NCBI GenBank assembly: GCA_014529385.2
Contig: CM043964.1
Span: 8,069,497-8,133,496, forward strand
DNA length: 64,000 nucleotides
DNA from: Adiantum capillus-veneris
Lineage: Eukaryota > Streptophyta > Polypodiopsida > Polypodiales > Pteridaceae
Reading direction: 5' to 3'
The notes under the pieces are model-generated. The model had not been told where the DNA came from, did not search any database, and saw nothing but the letters and a program-made list of their open reading frames with translations. The position numbers and the translations under genes are program-made. Below, in pieces: positions 12,685 through 23,618 of the stretch (within the stretch, counting starts at the first letter, position 1; the number at the start of each line of letters is the position of its first letter).

Positions 12685-15600
12685 GTCTTACTACACTGAA
12701 AGGACTTTTTTTTGTGTGTGTGTGCATGTGTGTGAGGTATTAATCACACTTTCTACCCAAGAGGGAGAGAGAGAAAAGGGGGATTAGAGAGAGGGGGTTA
12801 TGAATCGGAGAGAAAAGGAGAGGATGAGGGAGTGGGGAGGGGAGAGAGAAGGCTATTAATTGTAATTTTTGGATGGGGAAGGATTTTTTTGTTCACTTGA
12901 TTAACCCTTACTAGCAACAAGAGTGAGTTCTCACCACGAAGCCGCCAAAACTACCAAAATTAGCCGAAAACGCTAAAAATCACCTACAAATCCAAAACTT
13001 ACAAAAATTTTTTAAACAATTCCTAAGAAATTCTACAAACCTCATAAAAATCATTGGCAATTACATTCAAACACTTTCAATATGCACAAGCAAGCCAAAG
13101 ACATCAGTTGTTGTAAAAAACGCCAATTATGATGAAATCTACAACTCGATCTGCGAAAATAGCGAAACGTTGAAAACTCAACAAATGAGGGAAGCAAAAC
13201 ACTCAAATCATGCCATAATTACACACACAAAACATCTCATCAAGATCGCAAATTATCAAATTTTTATAGAATTAATTAGAAATTAATGCAAAAAATAGCA
13301 ATAAATTAAAGAAATATCCATAAAATACCAATTTTTTTAAAACAACTTCCCACACATAAGAGGAATGGTGCCATATAATGAAAACTCAATAATCACATCG
13401 ATTCAATTGCTAGTTCATTTTGCCGATAAAAACCAAAACTAGGCAATTAAACCGGCAATTTTAGGTAAAACATTGACGCATTTGGAGTGTGTAAATCCTT
13501 ATTTTGAGAAAAAAAACGTAGCACTTAACCTTTATGCACATCAATGAAACATTGATTTAATCTTACACATTAATCACTTTTTAGGCGCACACACACACAC
13601 ACACACTAATAATTGGCAGTTTTTACCAACTTTTAGGTGCACACACAAGTGTTAATCATGTCAAATTGCATTTTATGCACACAAATCTCTAATTTGGCAT
13701 GAACACAAAAGAAATCAATCATCACATTAACCAAACCGTTATGCGCACATTGATTTTGAGGTGCACGCAGAAGGGCAAAATAGTGCACACACACTTGATT
13801 TTAGCACACACAATTGCAATTGACCATTCAAGCATACAATTAAGCAAATCAACAATGCACATTAGCACATGAACCATCAACTTACACATTTGATTCTATG
13901 AAAAATTTGGCATTACAACGGCATGCAAATGCACAAAATCAAAAGCTCAACATCACAATCTTGACAATGGCTAGGCATATCGCACAATGTTGAATCCAAT
14001 GGCACCATCCAATTGCCGATTACATGATGTGTAGACCGATTTCGTCGTTGCTAGCAAAAAATAAAAAAATTAGTAAGGAGTTAGTGTGAAATTAGAGTGT
14101 GTAGACGCACGATTAGCAAGATTTGGTAATAAATTAGGGAAAATTGAACACATTGCCATATGCACACACATCCAAAATGCACAAAACAACAAGAATATAA
14201 GTGAAATTAGTGAGAAAACCTATTCTATTTTACCACAATTACACGCGTAGTCCATCGTCCCCCGACAATCATGCCAAATGTTGAGGGTACCATCATAGCA
14301 TAGCTCCAATGAACAACAATAACTATCAATGGGGAGTGATGAACTACCCAGATAGGGAATGTAAACACTCACGAATTAGTGATCTAATCATGGCAAGACA
14401 AATGGTGACCCTATGAAGTGAGCTTCTTGGCCTAAGGAGTCCAGCTAAGGCATGATGTCTGGCAATCTCCACATCCACTTCTCTTCATCTCAAATCAACC
14501 CAATCACACACACTAATGATTGCAACAATGCACACATCACTAATCCCATTATGCAACACACTAATCATAAGCGCACACACATAGATCTTTTGAGCATCCA
14601 TACTCCAATCAAACCTTCATGCATGCACAAAGAGTAGAGGGCATCACACAAGATTAGAGCAAGATTAACCACTAATTAGTTATGATCTAGCTAATCAAAG
14701 CATCATTAGCAATTACAAGAGAGTATGAGAGAGGCATAGTGAAAGATAATTAATCATTGATTAGTGTTAACAAAGTCACATGAGCAAGGAGAATCTCAAG
14801 GAATCCATAGCCACACACCTCATGAGCTCTCACCAAAGAGTGGTCTCAACCAACGAGACTAAGAACCCTAATTGCATTTACACACTATCTTATATACCTA
14901 GGGTAAAAATATGCAATGTTTGGGTTCCCAAGGCCTTTAGGGCTCCAACACTTATTGCATCTGCCACTAAGGCACACTAACTAACCTATTATTTACAACT
15001 TGAAACTCCCATTGAGAAATGGCTTGAAATAAATTGGGAAATTACGATACATGGCCATTTTGGGACAATGTAAAAAATGTGTAACTCCAATCTTCACTAC
15101 TTCTTTGTATCTGTCCCTGATGTGCACTCATAAGGCTTGGGCCTTTAGCATCTTTTGTTAACTGAAGTCGGCTCATTAAAAAATGGTAGCAATAGCATTC
15201 ATGGACTCTTCTAGTATCTCCCCAGAGAGCCAAAAGAGCGAGGTAGAGTCCGCTACCCTGAAGATCCCACTGAGGTGCCTAGTGGTATAGGGCTTGCCAG
15301 TGGCACAACTGGTGAGTTAGTATCATGCATCTGTAGCTGAGATAGGTATCGGGAAAGAGATAACTGCATGCGGGGTGTGGGAGATAGTGATTGTGGTAGG
15401 AGTGAAGATGGGAGAAGTAGGGAGAGGAGTGCACAATGGAGAAGCAACAACTCGGACATGAAGAGTGAAATCTGAAATACCAGAGTAGATCACTGGCTCA
15501 ATAGAGCAAGGAGTGCAAGTAGACAAGGAGTGTCATGCAGGGTGTGTCGCCCTAGTGTGCGCAAGTCAACGCTGCCAAGATAAGGTAAGAGGTTTTTTAT

Positions 15601-16644
15601 TATTGTTTAATTTAAGTAGTTTTTTAGTTATTTAGTTAATTTTTTTGTTTTTAGTAAATTTAGAAAAACATCAATAAAAAAGAAAAAAAGGAGAAAATTC
15701 ATTTATTAAAAAAATTTAATTACAAAAACATATAAAAATAGTCCAAAAAATAGAAAATCACTCAAAAGCCAAAAAATATAGAAAATAAGAAAAAAATCAA
15801 CCACACAATTTAAAAAAACAAAAAAAAGATTTTAAAACTCATAAAAAATAGAAAAGTCACAAAAATTTCAAAAAATTAGGAAACTCCTAGAAACACTCCA
15901 AAATATCCATAAAAATAAAAACTTTAAAATTATTCATAAAAATAAAAAATTTATCAAAAACATTACAGAAAAATCACAAAATACCAAAAAAGTAGAAAAT
16001 TCAAAAATTCCACAAAAACAATACACATATAAAAAAGGGGGAGGTACAAAAAAAAGCAAAAAAATCAAGGAGGAATTTACACGCCATAAGCAAATACAAA
16101 AGACGAGCAATTGAGCAGAAGAAGCCAGAAGCACATCGAAAAAAAGAAAGAAAGCATTACAATCAAGGCAAGACGAAGCTGAGTCGTGAGCGACATATAA
16201 AAAATCAGATTTTGTTGAAAAAAGAGTAAACCAAATCGAAAGTGCCTACATACCAGCTCATAGAATTATTTACAGTGATATATCTGAGAGGAAATGATTC
16301 ATCATAGTCCATCCTCTCTAGAGCTGAATGACATTACCCGAGTGAACCCAAAAATCTATCCAAAGAAAATCTCACATTTATCAAAAGTCAAGCTTCAACA
16401 TTGTGACCAGACAAGCATCTATCATGACCAAAATGCACGTAGATATAATCAAGAGTCTATAATCTATGATGCCTTGGGTCCTAGAACCATATAAGCTCAT
16501 ATAATAGGAGACCCATGGGATGGACAATATCAGGGTAAAGATAATGCTATCTACAGCTTGACTTGGGGAATTATTTGCCATGTTTCATGAAGGTACATAA
16601 GAAACTATGCAGGAGATTTGCAGATACCAAACACCGACTAATCG
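12683..16644. other. AT-rich spacer, no gene recognised
   Basis: The 13-15 kb part is rich in CACAC and CACAT words, including a small (AC)n at about 13585-13605. 15600-16250 is strongly A-rich on the plus strand. No domain, RNA gene or transposon terminus was found. Homology to the Gypsy-3 LTR starts near 16645. Confidence 0.5.
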
Positions 16645-17594
16645 GGTGCATTTTTTCGAGATTGATTGCAGATGACTTTCTTGTTTTTTGTGGCCTTGGT
16701 TCGAGGGTCTCGGTTCCGGGATCTCGGGGAATTTTGAAGTGCGGCAAAGCGTGAGGTCACTTGAGGTACCTGAGGCAAGGGGAGCTCCCCCTTGAGCAAA
16801 GCGATGGTGGGTCCTTGCGGATCTGTGTTGGTGATGCCAATGGCACATGGTGGTGTTGTTGGAAGGTTGTGGTGGTGCGGCATTGGCAGTAGCCGATGGT
16901 CGACGGTGTTGCTGTCATGGTTGTCGGCAGTGATGATGTGGTAGCCCTTAAGGGACTAGTCCCGCAGGCCCAAGGCCACCAAAAATTTTTGAAGGTAAAG
17001 GGGGACCCCCCCCCCCCCCCCCCCCCCCCCCAATAGCGATGTCGCTATTGCTCAACAGGGGGAGGGTCCCGCGGCAGATGATAGAAGAGAGGGAGAGAGA
17101 GTCCCAAAGCTGGCCAAGGGAGGCAGTCCCACCACATGCAATGAAGTGATAGTGTTCAAAGATCTAGAGGGAATTCCCAAAGTCCCAAGAGGGTAAGTGC
17201 AAGGGTGGCCAAATTGGGTAGAGAGAGGTACCATGCAGTTTCCAAAAAAATCAAATGTGCCAAGTGGTAACAATGCAAGAGCATTCTAAATGAAGCTTCA
17301 TTTGATTGCATGAGCTAGATAGATCCTTGTTTTTGCTTGAAGTGTGCTACCAAGTGGGGAGAACTGGGGTGTTTTGGGAGCCGAAAAGGGTGAGTTGAGT
17401 AGTGTGGGTGCATTTATGTTGAAAGGTGTTTCTGCAAGGTATGAGATAGTTGTTCTGTGTGCTAACGTGGGTCTATTAGTCCAAATTAGCCAATTTGAAG
17501 GTGTATTTGAGAGGTTAGGGGTGTTGTGGATACCGTGAGTTGTAGGGAGGCTTTGTGTTGTGTGTCGGGTGTGGACTTCATTCCCCCTCTCCAT
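16645..17594 (+). repeat. Gypsy-3 left LTR, truncated and internally deleted
   Basis: It matches the right LTR from GTGCATTT...GATTGCAGATGACTTTC onward and ends CCCCCTCTCCA. It lacks roughly the first 1.1 kb of the LTR. It has two internal deletions relative to the right copy: one matching about 39067-39308, and one matching about 39870-40135 that removed the TATA-like CCCTATAAAAGGG. It carries a C run of about 26 bases (17006-17031) where the right copy has five. Confidence 0.85.
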
Positions 17595-17599
17595 CTTGT

Positions 17600-17619
17600 G
17601 GTACCCCCATTGAGGAGCA
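17600..17619 (+). promoter_or_regulatory. Gypsy-3 putative primer binding site
   Basis: TGGTACCCCCATTGAGGAG starts five bases after the LTR end (CTCTCCA). It resembles the equivalent positions of Gypsy-2 (27514) and Gypsy-4 (60278). I cannot name the primer tRNA. Confidence 0.5.
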
Positions 17620-17670
17620 AGTGATTGCTCGTCGGTTGTGATCAAAGAAAATTATTTCCATCAAGGAAAG

Positions 17671-18175
17671 ATGGAAGCGCACAGTTATGGACCGGGTTTT
17701 GCTGGAGAAGAAGATCTGGAAGAGTGGATGGCCGATTTTGAGTTGTATATGTTATCATTGCATATGCCAAATGAAGATAGCAAAATGCAAACGATTCTGC
17801 TACTGATGCGGGGAAGAGCAAAGACATGGTTCTATACCTTGGAAGGAGAGCCAAGACTTATGTGGCCGGCGTTGTGGACCCCTTTTCTGTATGATTTTTG
17901 TAAAGAGATATCTCCTGTCAATTTGGACGCAAGGTTGAAGAATTTTAAGTAGGATGTGAATGAGGAGTTTGGTGTTTTCCTCCCGCTTTGAAGAGTTCTA
18001 GAGGGACTTTGTAGTAGCCATGCAATTGGCTAATAGGGGTAAGTACTTTAAATTGGAAAACTTTATGGCTTGTTTGCATCCCAAAGTTTGTGAAAAGCCG
18101 AAAAACTAAAAAGAAGATTGAGCAGGTGTGTTGGGATACCAACCAATGGTTCCCAATCCGGCCTCAAGTTCGAGG
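17671..18175 (+). pseudogene. Gypsy-3 gag, N-terminal half
   Basis: The ATG at 17671 opens MEAHSYGPGFAGEEDLEEWM, then FELYML, and GRAKTWFYTLEGEP about 50 residues later. This is the usual N-terminal layout of plant gypsy gag (an acidic 'GE-D-x-x-W' segment, then an 'A-x-x-W' helix). The leader between LTR and gag is only about 75 bases, and no leader ORF like that of Gypsy-2 or Gypsy-4 is present. The frame breaks at 17950-17952 and again further on. The last ~60 bases before the array (GYQPMVPNPASSS) are in frame with the gag continuation at 33802. This half is separated from the C-terminal half by the 15.6-kb array. Confidence 0.75.
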
Positions 18176-19299
18176 TGAGGCAAGCTTTTCCATGCATGGG
18201 AACCCCCCCATATATGTTTTCTCTTTTACCAAAAATATTTCCTATTATATAAGTCACTTTTGATTTTTCTTCCCTTTTTCACAAACGTTTTAGCTTTTAT
18301 TAAATAAATAAGACTTATGCTAATCAATCAGGATATAGCATAAATAAGTAAGCTTTCTTTGTTGATCTCTCTTTTGATCTTAAGCATTAAATATATATAT
18401 TCTAAATTACATTATATATATTTAGTATTTTCTAATATATTTTTCATGTATATATATTATTCCACCCTACCAAATATTTTATTCACTAGTTTTCATTTTC
18501 AAACCTCAACCCCACTTTCAAATTTCAATAATACCTCCATCTAGATGATTGCCACTCTTTTCAAAACTCTAGGTCATGTTTTCATACACATGAAGGAGCT
18601 TACACTTGAAGGCAAGAGAGAAGTCCACTCAAAGGGGACCACCAAAAGACTTTTGCAGCCACAAATAATACATTATTTGGCTGAATTTTTTAAGTAAAGA
18701 AAAACCCCGAATCTGAAGGAGCGATCAACATGAAAGATGTAGCTCGTGATCTCAACGTTTAGCTCAAAGTTTTTCAAATTTTTTGGAGTTATGAACGCGG
18801 AGCTTTGATTTTTGTAGTGGACCCCAGTTTTCTCATGTAATGGTGACACATGCCATCCCTAGTTTTCTTTCCTCTAGAATGGCTATGGTTCTACAAGTCT
18901 TCAAGCATGATTACAAGAGACAAGGCTCTTTTAATGAGGTCTTGGCAAGTCTAGAGTGATTCTATCACCATTTTTGGAGGATCCATCCTCATCAACAAAT
19001 ATCCACCTTCGACAACCTCTCTTATAATTTTCTTACCTCTCTCTTCTCTCCCTAAGAAGCTTATGTCTAGCCAAAGCTAGACTATTGTAAATATTTCCTA
19101 TCCTCTACATCCTACCCACATTCTCTCTTCTTCTCTCTCTATTGACTCTGGTATTTTAAATAATGAGGAGACAAGATGGGAGCCACAGTCACATGCACCC
19201 CATTTTCCTAGTCACCAAAGTGGGACACTCACCTCAATTATAAATATTGCTAAAACCTTCCCTCCTTCCCTATATAAGGAGGCCATGAGAGCTCACTAA

Positions 19300-19330
<31 letters not shown>

Positions 19331-20124
19331 TCTATCCATACACACTCTTGTGCTACATGCTTGTAGCATGAACCCTAATCACATTATCACAACACCATCA
19401 TCATCACCATCACCATGCACAAAAGATGAGCACCACACCTCCACACCACTTGTAATTAAGGGTTGAAGGCACAATTTCAAGAAGAAGAAGGGTGGACACA
19501 CTCATGATATTCCTCGCCATCAACTCCCATCTCTCCATTATGCCTCCTACGATCTTGTTCCCTTCTCATTTTCCTGCCATACGCTACCTATTGTATTCAT
19601 GTTTTGCAAGTAATCAACACACTCCATCTTGGTGCCATACTTTGTGTCGCTTTGGATACATCTCATTGTAAGTATGGTATATGCTTGTTCCTTGCCATTG
19701 TTTTTTCTGCTTATGTTAAGGTGTGCGGATTCCCCAAAATACACACACACTCTCTGTCCCTCTCATATTCCTATGATCTTGCTACTTCCATCTTGAGGTG
19801 TGCGGATTCGCCACCTTTTGTATAAGAAGTGAGCATACTTGCATGTATCCCTGACCTCGTTATATTCCTTACTACATGCACGAGTAGCGAGCGCGTTCTC
19901 ACTCACTCACCACTCCTCTCACCTTATTCTCTGACCACCCCATTCCACATTTGGGTGTGGATCTTGAAATTTTTTTCCATGGCATGTTTCATTGCGTATA
20001 TGTATGCGTCCTAGCCGCATATGTTGCTAGGTGGTGCCCCTATTGCGTATTCCCCATGATGAGGCCATTGTGCATAGTCGTGGTGTAGAGGCCACCGGGT
20101 CTATTTTTTCACTTCTGCCTCTCA
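18176..20124 (+). repeat. Gypsy-2 LTR 1
   Basis: It starts TGAGGCAAGC and ends GCCTCTCA. It shares diagnostic variants with the partial LTR at the far end of the array (CATGTTTTGCAAGTAATC, TGTAAGTATGG, CCAAAATACACAC) rather than with LTRs 2 and 3. The TATA box is at 19271, with a CA run just downstream. Confidence 0.92.
19271..19284 (+). promoter_or_regulatory. Gypsy-2 LTR TATA box
   Basis: TATATAAGGAGGCC, repeated at 26659-26672 and 32143-32156 in the other two full LTRs. It is identical to the Gypsy-1 and copia LTR 14-mer. Confidence 0.65.
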
Positions 20125-20126
20125 TT

Positions 20127-20146
20127 TGGGGCGCGCACTGAGGAAG
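20127..20146 (+). promoter_or_regulatory. Gypsy-2 internal A primer-site position, degenerate
   Basis: TGGGGCGCGCACTGAGGAAG starts two bases after the LTR end, at the position where copy B has TGGTGCCCCCACGGAGGAGG. The A copy looks mutated. Confidence 0.4.
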
Positions 20147-20193
20147 GCTCTTGAAACCTTCAGTTTACAAGGCTGACATGTTTACTTCTCTTC

Positions 20194-20436
20194 ATGGACG
20201 AGTGGCTTGTTGAATTCTCTAATTGGACCACTGAAGAGGAGGAGCTTCAATCAGGTTTGACGCAAGTCATCAAGACACTCTTGCCAGGGTGTTGTATTGT
20301 TAGCATAGAAGAAGTGGTAAGATCCTCTTTCCCTACTGAGATTGTTTACATTTCTCATCATTGCCGCAAGCGTAAAAGCAAGGCACAAGTTGCATCATGC
20401 TCACATTGTAGCCAAAAAACGGTACCTTCGACATGA
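20194..20436 (+). CDS. Gypsy-2 A leader ORF 1, unknown function
   Basis: An 80-residue ORF that starts ATGGACGAGTGG shortly after the primer site. It contains FSNWTTEEEELQ, which recurs in copy B (27592-27885) as FSNWTTEEEELQ followed by a different helix. A basic patch (CRKRKSKAQ) lies near residue 60; copy B has a comparable run of arginines. The stop TGA (20434-20436) overlaps the ATG of the next ORF (20433) as ATGA. Preservation in both copies suggests a real leader-encoded peptide. The rest of the two ORFs has diverged strongly, and no known family is recognised. Confidence 0.4.
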   Translation: MDEWLVEFSNWTTEEEELQSGLTQVIKTLLPGCCIVSIEEVVRSSFPTEIVYISHHCRKRKSKAQVASCSHCSQKTVPST

Positions 20437-20789
20437 GTGCGACCCAAGGTGAAGAAAAGGCCATCATTTTCTCCCTCGACATCCACATAGGCGTTCTCAC
20501 AACGGTAGGCTTTCAAGTATCACTAGGCTTCTCTACATCTACGTCCCCATCTTTGCCACCTATTCCACCTACGCCCACAACAAGCCTTCACAACTTGAGG
20601 AAGCTACTACGAACGCGTGGTCCCTCCCTCTCCCTTGCACCAAAAGATTCAAGGATTTTCCAGCTCCGACAATCACCCTGTCTCCAAAACAAAAGGGTAA
20701 ATCCTCCAAATTCTTTCTATACCTCACTCTCATCTCATGAGCCAGGAACTAGAAACAGCAGCATGGATTCTATGTCGTCTACCGAGTGA
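20433..20789 (+). CDS. Gypsy-2 A leader ORF 2, unknown function
   Basis: A 118-residue ORF starting MSATQGEEKAI and rich in Ser, Pro and Thr. It begins inside the stop of leader ORF 1 (ATGA). In copy B the equivalent frame contains a methionine with the same MSAT start (27792). Both have a short hydrophobic stretch ending GFQVS or SFQVA. Beyond that the copies do not align well by eye. It may be a genuine small protein or a frame-shifted part of one longer leader reading frame. Confidence 0.3.
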   Translation: MSATQGEEKAIIFSLDIHIGVLTTVGFQVSLGFSTSTSPSLPPIPPTPTTSLHNLRKLLRTRGPSLSLAPKDSRIFQLRQSPCLQNKRVNPPNSFYTSLSSHEPGTRNSSMDSMSSTE

Positions 20790-21201
20790 AGTGGCGGAGC
20801 TTGTCATCGACAAGGTCTTTGACGCTGGTTTTGCTTGGCGGAAAGACAAGACCCTCCACCTTCAAGGGGTGTTGCTTGTGAATCAAGGCTATGATGACGA
20901 CTTTACAGCTTTCTATGTATTCATCCAACTTGGATTAATACAAGTGGTAAGACTCACCACATACCTCATCACACCTGTGTATACACTAGATGGCACTCTA
21001 TCTTGCAGGAAAGTGAAGTTGCTCAAAGAGAGAGAGTTCAAGCTTTTCCAAGAGCTTGCTAGAGGGACAGTCCTAGAGCTAGAAGACGAAGACAACCTTG
21101 TCCTGTGGTACTATAAATCTGACCTCGAATACCAAGAGCTCTACACCTCTGACTATAACCTTCCACCACAAAGGAGAGAGCCTTTTCGAATTATTATGTG
21201 A
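20737..21201 (+). CDS. Gypsy-2 A leader ORF 3, unknown function
   Basis: A 154-residue ORF, MSQELETAAWILCRLPSEVA and onward, with charged C-terminal stretches (KLLKEREFKLFQELARG, LELEDEDNLVLWYYKSD). It overlaps leader ORF 2 by about 50 bases in another frame. Its TGA stop (21199-21201) overlaps the ATG of the conserved leader ORF 4 (21201) as TGATG. I find no counterpart in copy B, whose leader is about 500 bases shorter, so it is either copy-specific or was lost in B. It is long for chance in this base composition, but I recognise no domain. Confidence 0.35.
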   Translation: MSQELETAAWILCRLPSEVAELVIDKVFDAGFAWRKDKTLHLQGVLLVNQGYDDDFTAFYVFIQLGLIQVVRLTTYLITPVYTLDGTLSCRKVKLLKEREFKLFQELARGTVLELEDEDNLVLWYYKSDLEYQELYTSDYNLPPQRREPFRIIM

Positions 21202-21431
21202 TGGACCCAGCACATCAACCTTTTACAAGGAACCAAACTTATGCACCACAACAAATTCAATCAATCAAAGTAATCTTGGACTGCAAGATGTTTTATCAGT
21301 AGATCATTACAACCATGTTTGGTAGAGAACGACTGCAAGAGATAAACACCTCTTCTCTACCCTTTATCCTCCCTATGATTAATCATGAAGTGTCTTTTGA
21401 TGTAGTTATTTTCATCCTTGCCATGTATTGA
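21201..21431 (+). pseudogene. Gypsy-2 A conserved leader ORF 4 (one internal TAG)
   Basis: Read from ATG 21201 to TGA 21429-21431, the frame has 76 codons with one TAG at 21300-21302. After the TAG it reads IITTMFGRERLQEIN and LPFILPMINHEVSFDV. The 73-codon ORF of copy B (28070-28291) and the 72-codon ORF of Gypsy-4 (60991-61209) align over the whole length. The shared features are an IKVILD-K segment before an aromatic-Gln pair, a basic/acidic helix, an LP-(hydrophobic)-P motif and SFDV just before the stop. All three end within a few codons of each other and lie 59-102 bases before the gag ATG. This is a new small-protein candidate; its function is unknown. Confidence 0.6.
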
Positions 21432-21490
21432 ATCTCTATAAAATAAAAGAAAAAAAAAATCTAAGTCGAGTTAATTTTCTCACTCTCACA

Positions 21491-23473
21491 ATGGCAAGTG
21501 TAGCATTTCCAACATTTACTGGTAAGGTGGGTGAGGATGCTGCAGACTTTCTAGACAAATTGGAAATAGCATGTGTCATCTTTGCGAGAGATGATGAGGC
21601 TTCGCTCTTGTGCATCTTCCCACTTCTAATGAAGGTGGAGGCAAGATCATGGTACAATGCCTTGGCACAAGAAACCAAAGAACGGTGGGACTTATTAAGA
21701 GCAGCCTTTGTCAAGCGTTTTGGAGAGGGCACAACATCAGAGAAGCTATGGCAATTGTTGACAGAGTTGAAGCACGGCAGTATGCTGGAATACGCATCAT
21801 ATGAGTCAAAGTTTGTAGATTTATGGGGGTGATGGGTTGCATCACTAAGAGAGGATGAGGGGGCACCTGATTTCCTAAAAAAAGATCGGTTTGTGACTGG
21901 GTTATGGCCAACTCTTAAAGAGAAGGTGAAGGGAAGGTTTCCTGCTACGTATGAGCTAGCAGTTGAAGTGGCCCGCCTTATAGACAAGAAGTTGCGCCTA
22001 CTAGCCAGGAATATCGATGAAGAGGAAGCCGTTAGGACCCGACCACCTCTAGCACCACCTACAACAGCCGCCCACAGGATTCAACCACAAGAACCAATTG
22101 AAGATCAGCAAGACCTGCTCAACCGAATCACCAATAAACTTGAGAATCTCTCAGTCCATTTGATACAACAAGGGCATGCACACAATCGCAACCAAGAGCA
22201 AGGGAGGGGACAACGAAGGCAAAACCAAGAATACCACTGCTACAATTGTGGGGAGGATGGTCATGGCATGTACTACTGTCCACACCCAAGGAGGCAGAAT
22301 TTCAATAGAGGAGGCAGGCAAAACCAGGTTTCACCACCGAGAGGAAGACCACCACCACCGAGGGCACCACAACAAGCACCACCCGTGCAAATCCTACAAC
22401 CACCTATTCAATGACATCCACCACCACCACAACCTCTTATTCCACCCTTACCCCCACCACCAGTTGGCAATCAAACAGTAAGCGTCATCAGTCTTGAAGG
22501 TAAAGGAGAGGAGAAAGTGGAGGAGGATAAGACCAAGGATAAAGAAGTAGATGCCATGGGGGTAAAACGCGCTAGGCATGGTGAATCTTCCCAAAAGGAA
22601 GAAAAGATGAAGACTAAAGGGGAATCTAGCAAAAAGCCGTCCAAATCACGACGTAAAATTGACATTGTAGATTTCTCTTTGGGTGAATGTTCTAAACCAT
22701 ATGATTTGGTTCAAGATGTTTTTGTGCAGGGCCTAAAAATCACCTGGCCCCAGTTACTCCACCTAGCACCTAGGGTGAGGAGACAATGGACAAAGATGGT
22801 TAGCACTAGACGACCAAAGGCAAAGATAGCTGGGGCTATCTCTGGGAGGAATCTAGATGACATACTACCAGTGATGGATGCTTACATCAAAGGGCAACAC
22901 ATCTCCAATATCTACATCGATGGTGGCACACAAATATGCGTCATGAGTGAAAAAATGATGCACCGTTTGGGTTTAGAGGTGAGTCGGCCGGCACCATGCC
23001 AAGCCAAAATGGCAAATAATTTAAAAGTTCAATGTGTTGGTGTTATAAATGCAGTTAGGATAAAGGCATTCAACACCGAGGTAGATGTGGACATCTTTGT
23101 CATGCCACACAAAGGGAAGGGCTACCCTATCATTCTAGGGAGGACTTGTCTTATGGCTATGAGAGCTAAGCAAGACTGGGACAGCGGCATAATCCAAATG
23201 AAGCATGCAAAAGGGAGGCCAATACTTTACGACATGAAGACAGGTCGGCAATGCGACATGGATCTAGAAACCTCTATGGATGAGTTTTCTAGTGGTGACT
23301 TTTCAACCACTTTAGAGGAGGAGTCAACAGGGAATGAAGGAAGTGATAGCTCCATTGAGGTAATGGGTCTCACATTCAACCACAACAAGGTGGACCCTTC
23401 AAATTTGAAACCACAGGTGAAAGTGGTGAAGACACTTCAACTACCCCTATGGCATGAGATTGGTGGAAGATGA
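21491..23473 (+). pseudogene. Gypsy-2 A gag-protease
   Basis: ATG 21491 opens MASVAFPTFTGKVGEDAADF, then an ARSWYNALAQE helix and a retrotransposon-gag core. A zinc knuckle CYNCGEDGHGMYYC (CX2CX4HX4C) lies at about 22240, followed by Pro-rich sequence, a conserved DIVDFSLGECSKPYDL linker, and a retropepsin-like domain with active site YIDGGTQ (DGG in place of DTG/DSG) and PIILGR. Two in-frame stops break it: TGA 21830-21832, where copy B keeps CGA, and TGA 22412-22414. The frame closes at 23473 after an acidic Ser/Glu-rich region. No RT follows; the next sequence is non-coding and contains a DNA transposon. Role when intact: capsid, nucleocapsid and processing protease. Confidence 0.88.
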
Positions 23474-23618
23474 CCAAAAGTTATATTGACGACCACTTGG
23501 CAAGTCCTTTCTAGAGAAAGACTCATGCAGAGAAATGCAGTTGAGGTCTACTGGCACTTTAGGTTTTCCTTTCTAATTGTGAACATTGTGTGTAACATTA
23601 ATTTGGGAAGCTCTTTAA

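Noticed and set aside
12434-12787. 117-codon plus-strand ORF
   Set aside because: It starts in the Gypsy-1 LTR and consists largely of Arg/Glu from the GA repeat.
21436-21987. 183-codon minus-strand ORF
   Set aside because: It is the antisense shadow of gag; the minus frame at 28458-28853 is the same shadow in copy B.
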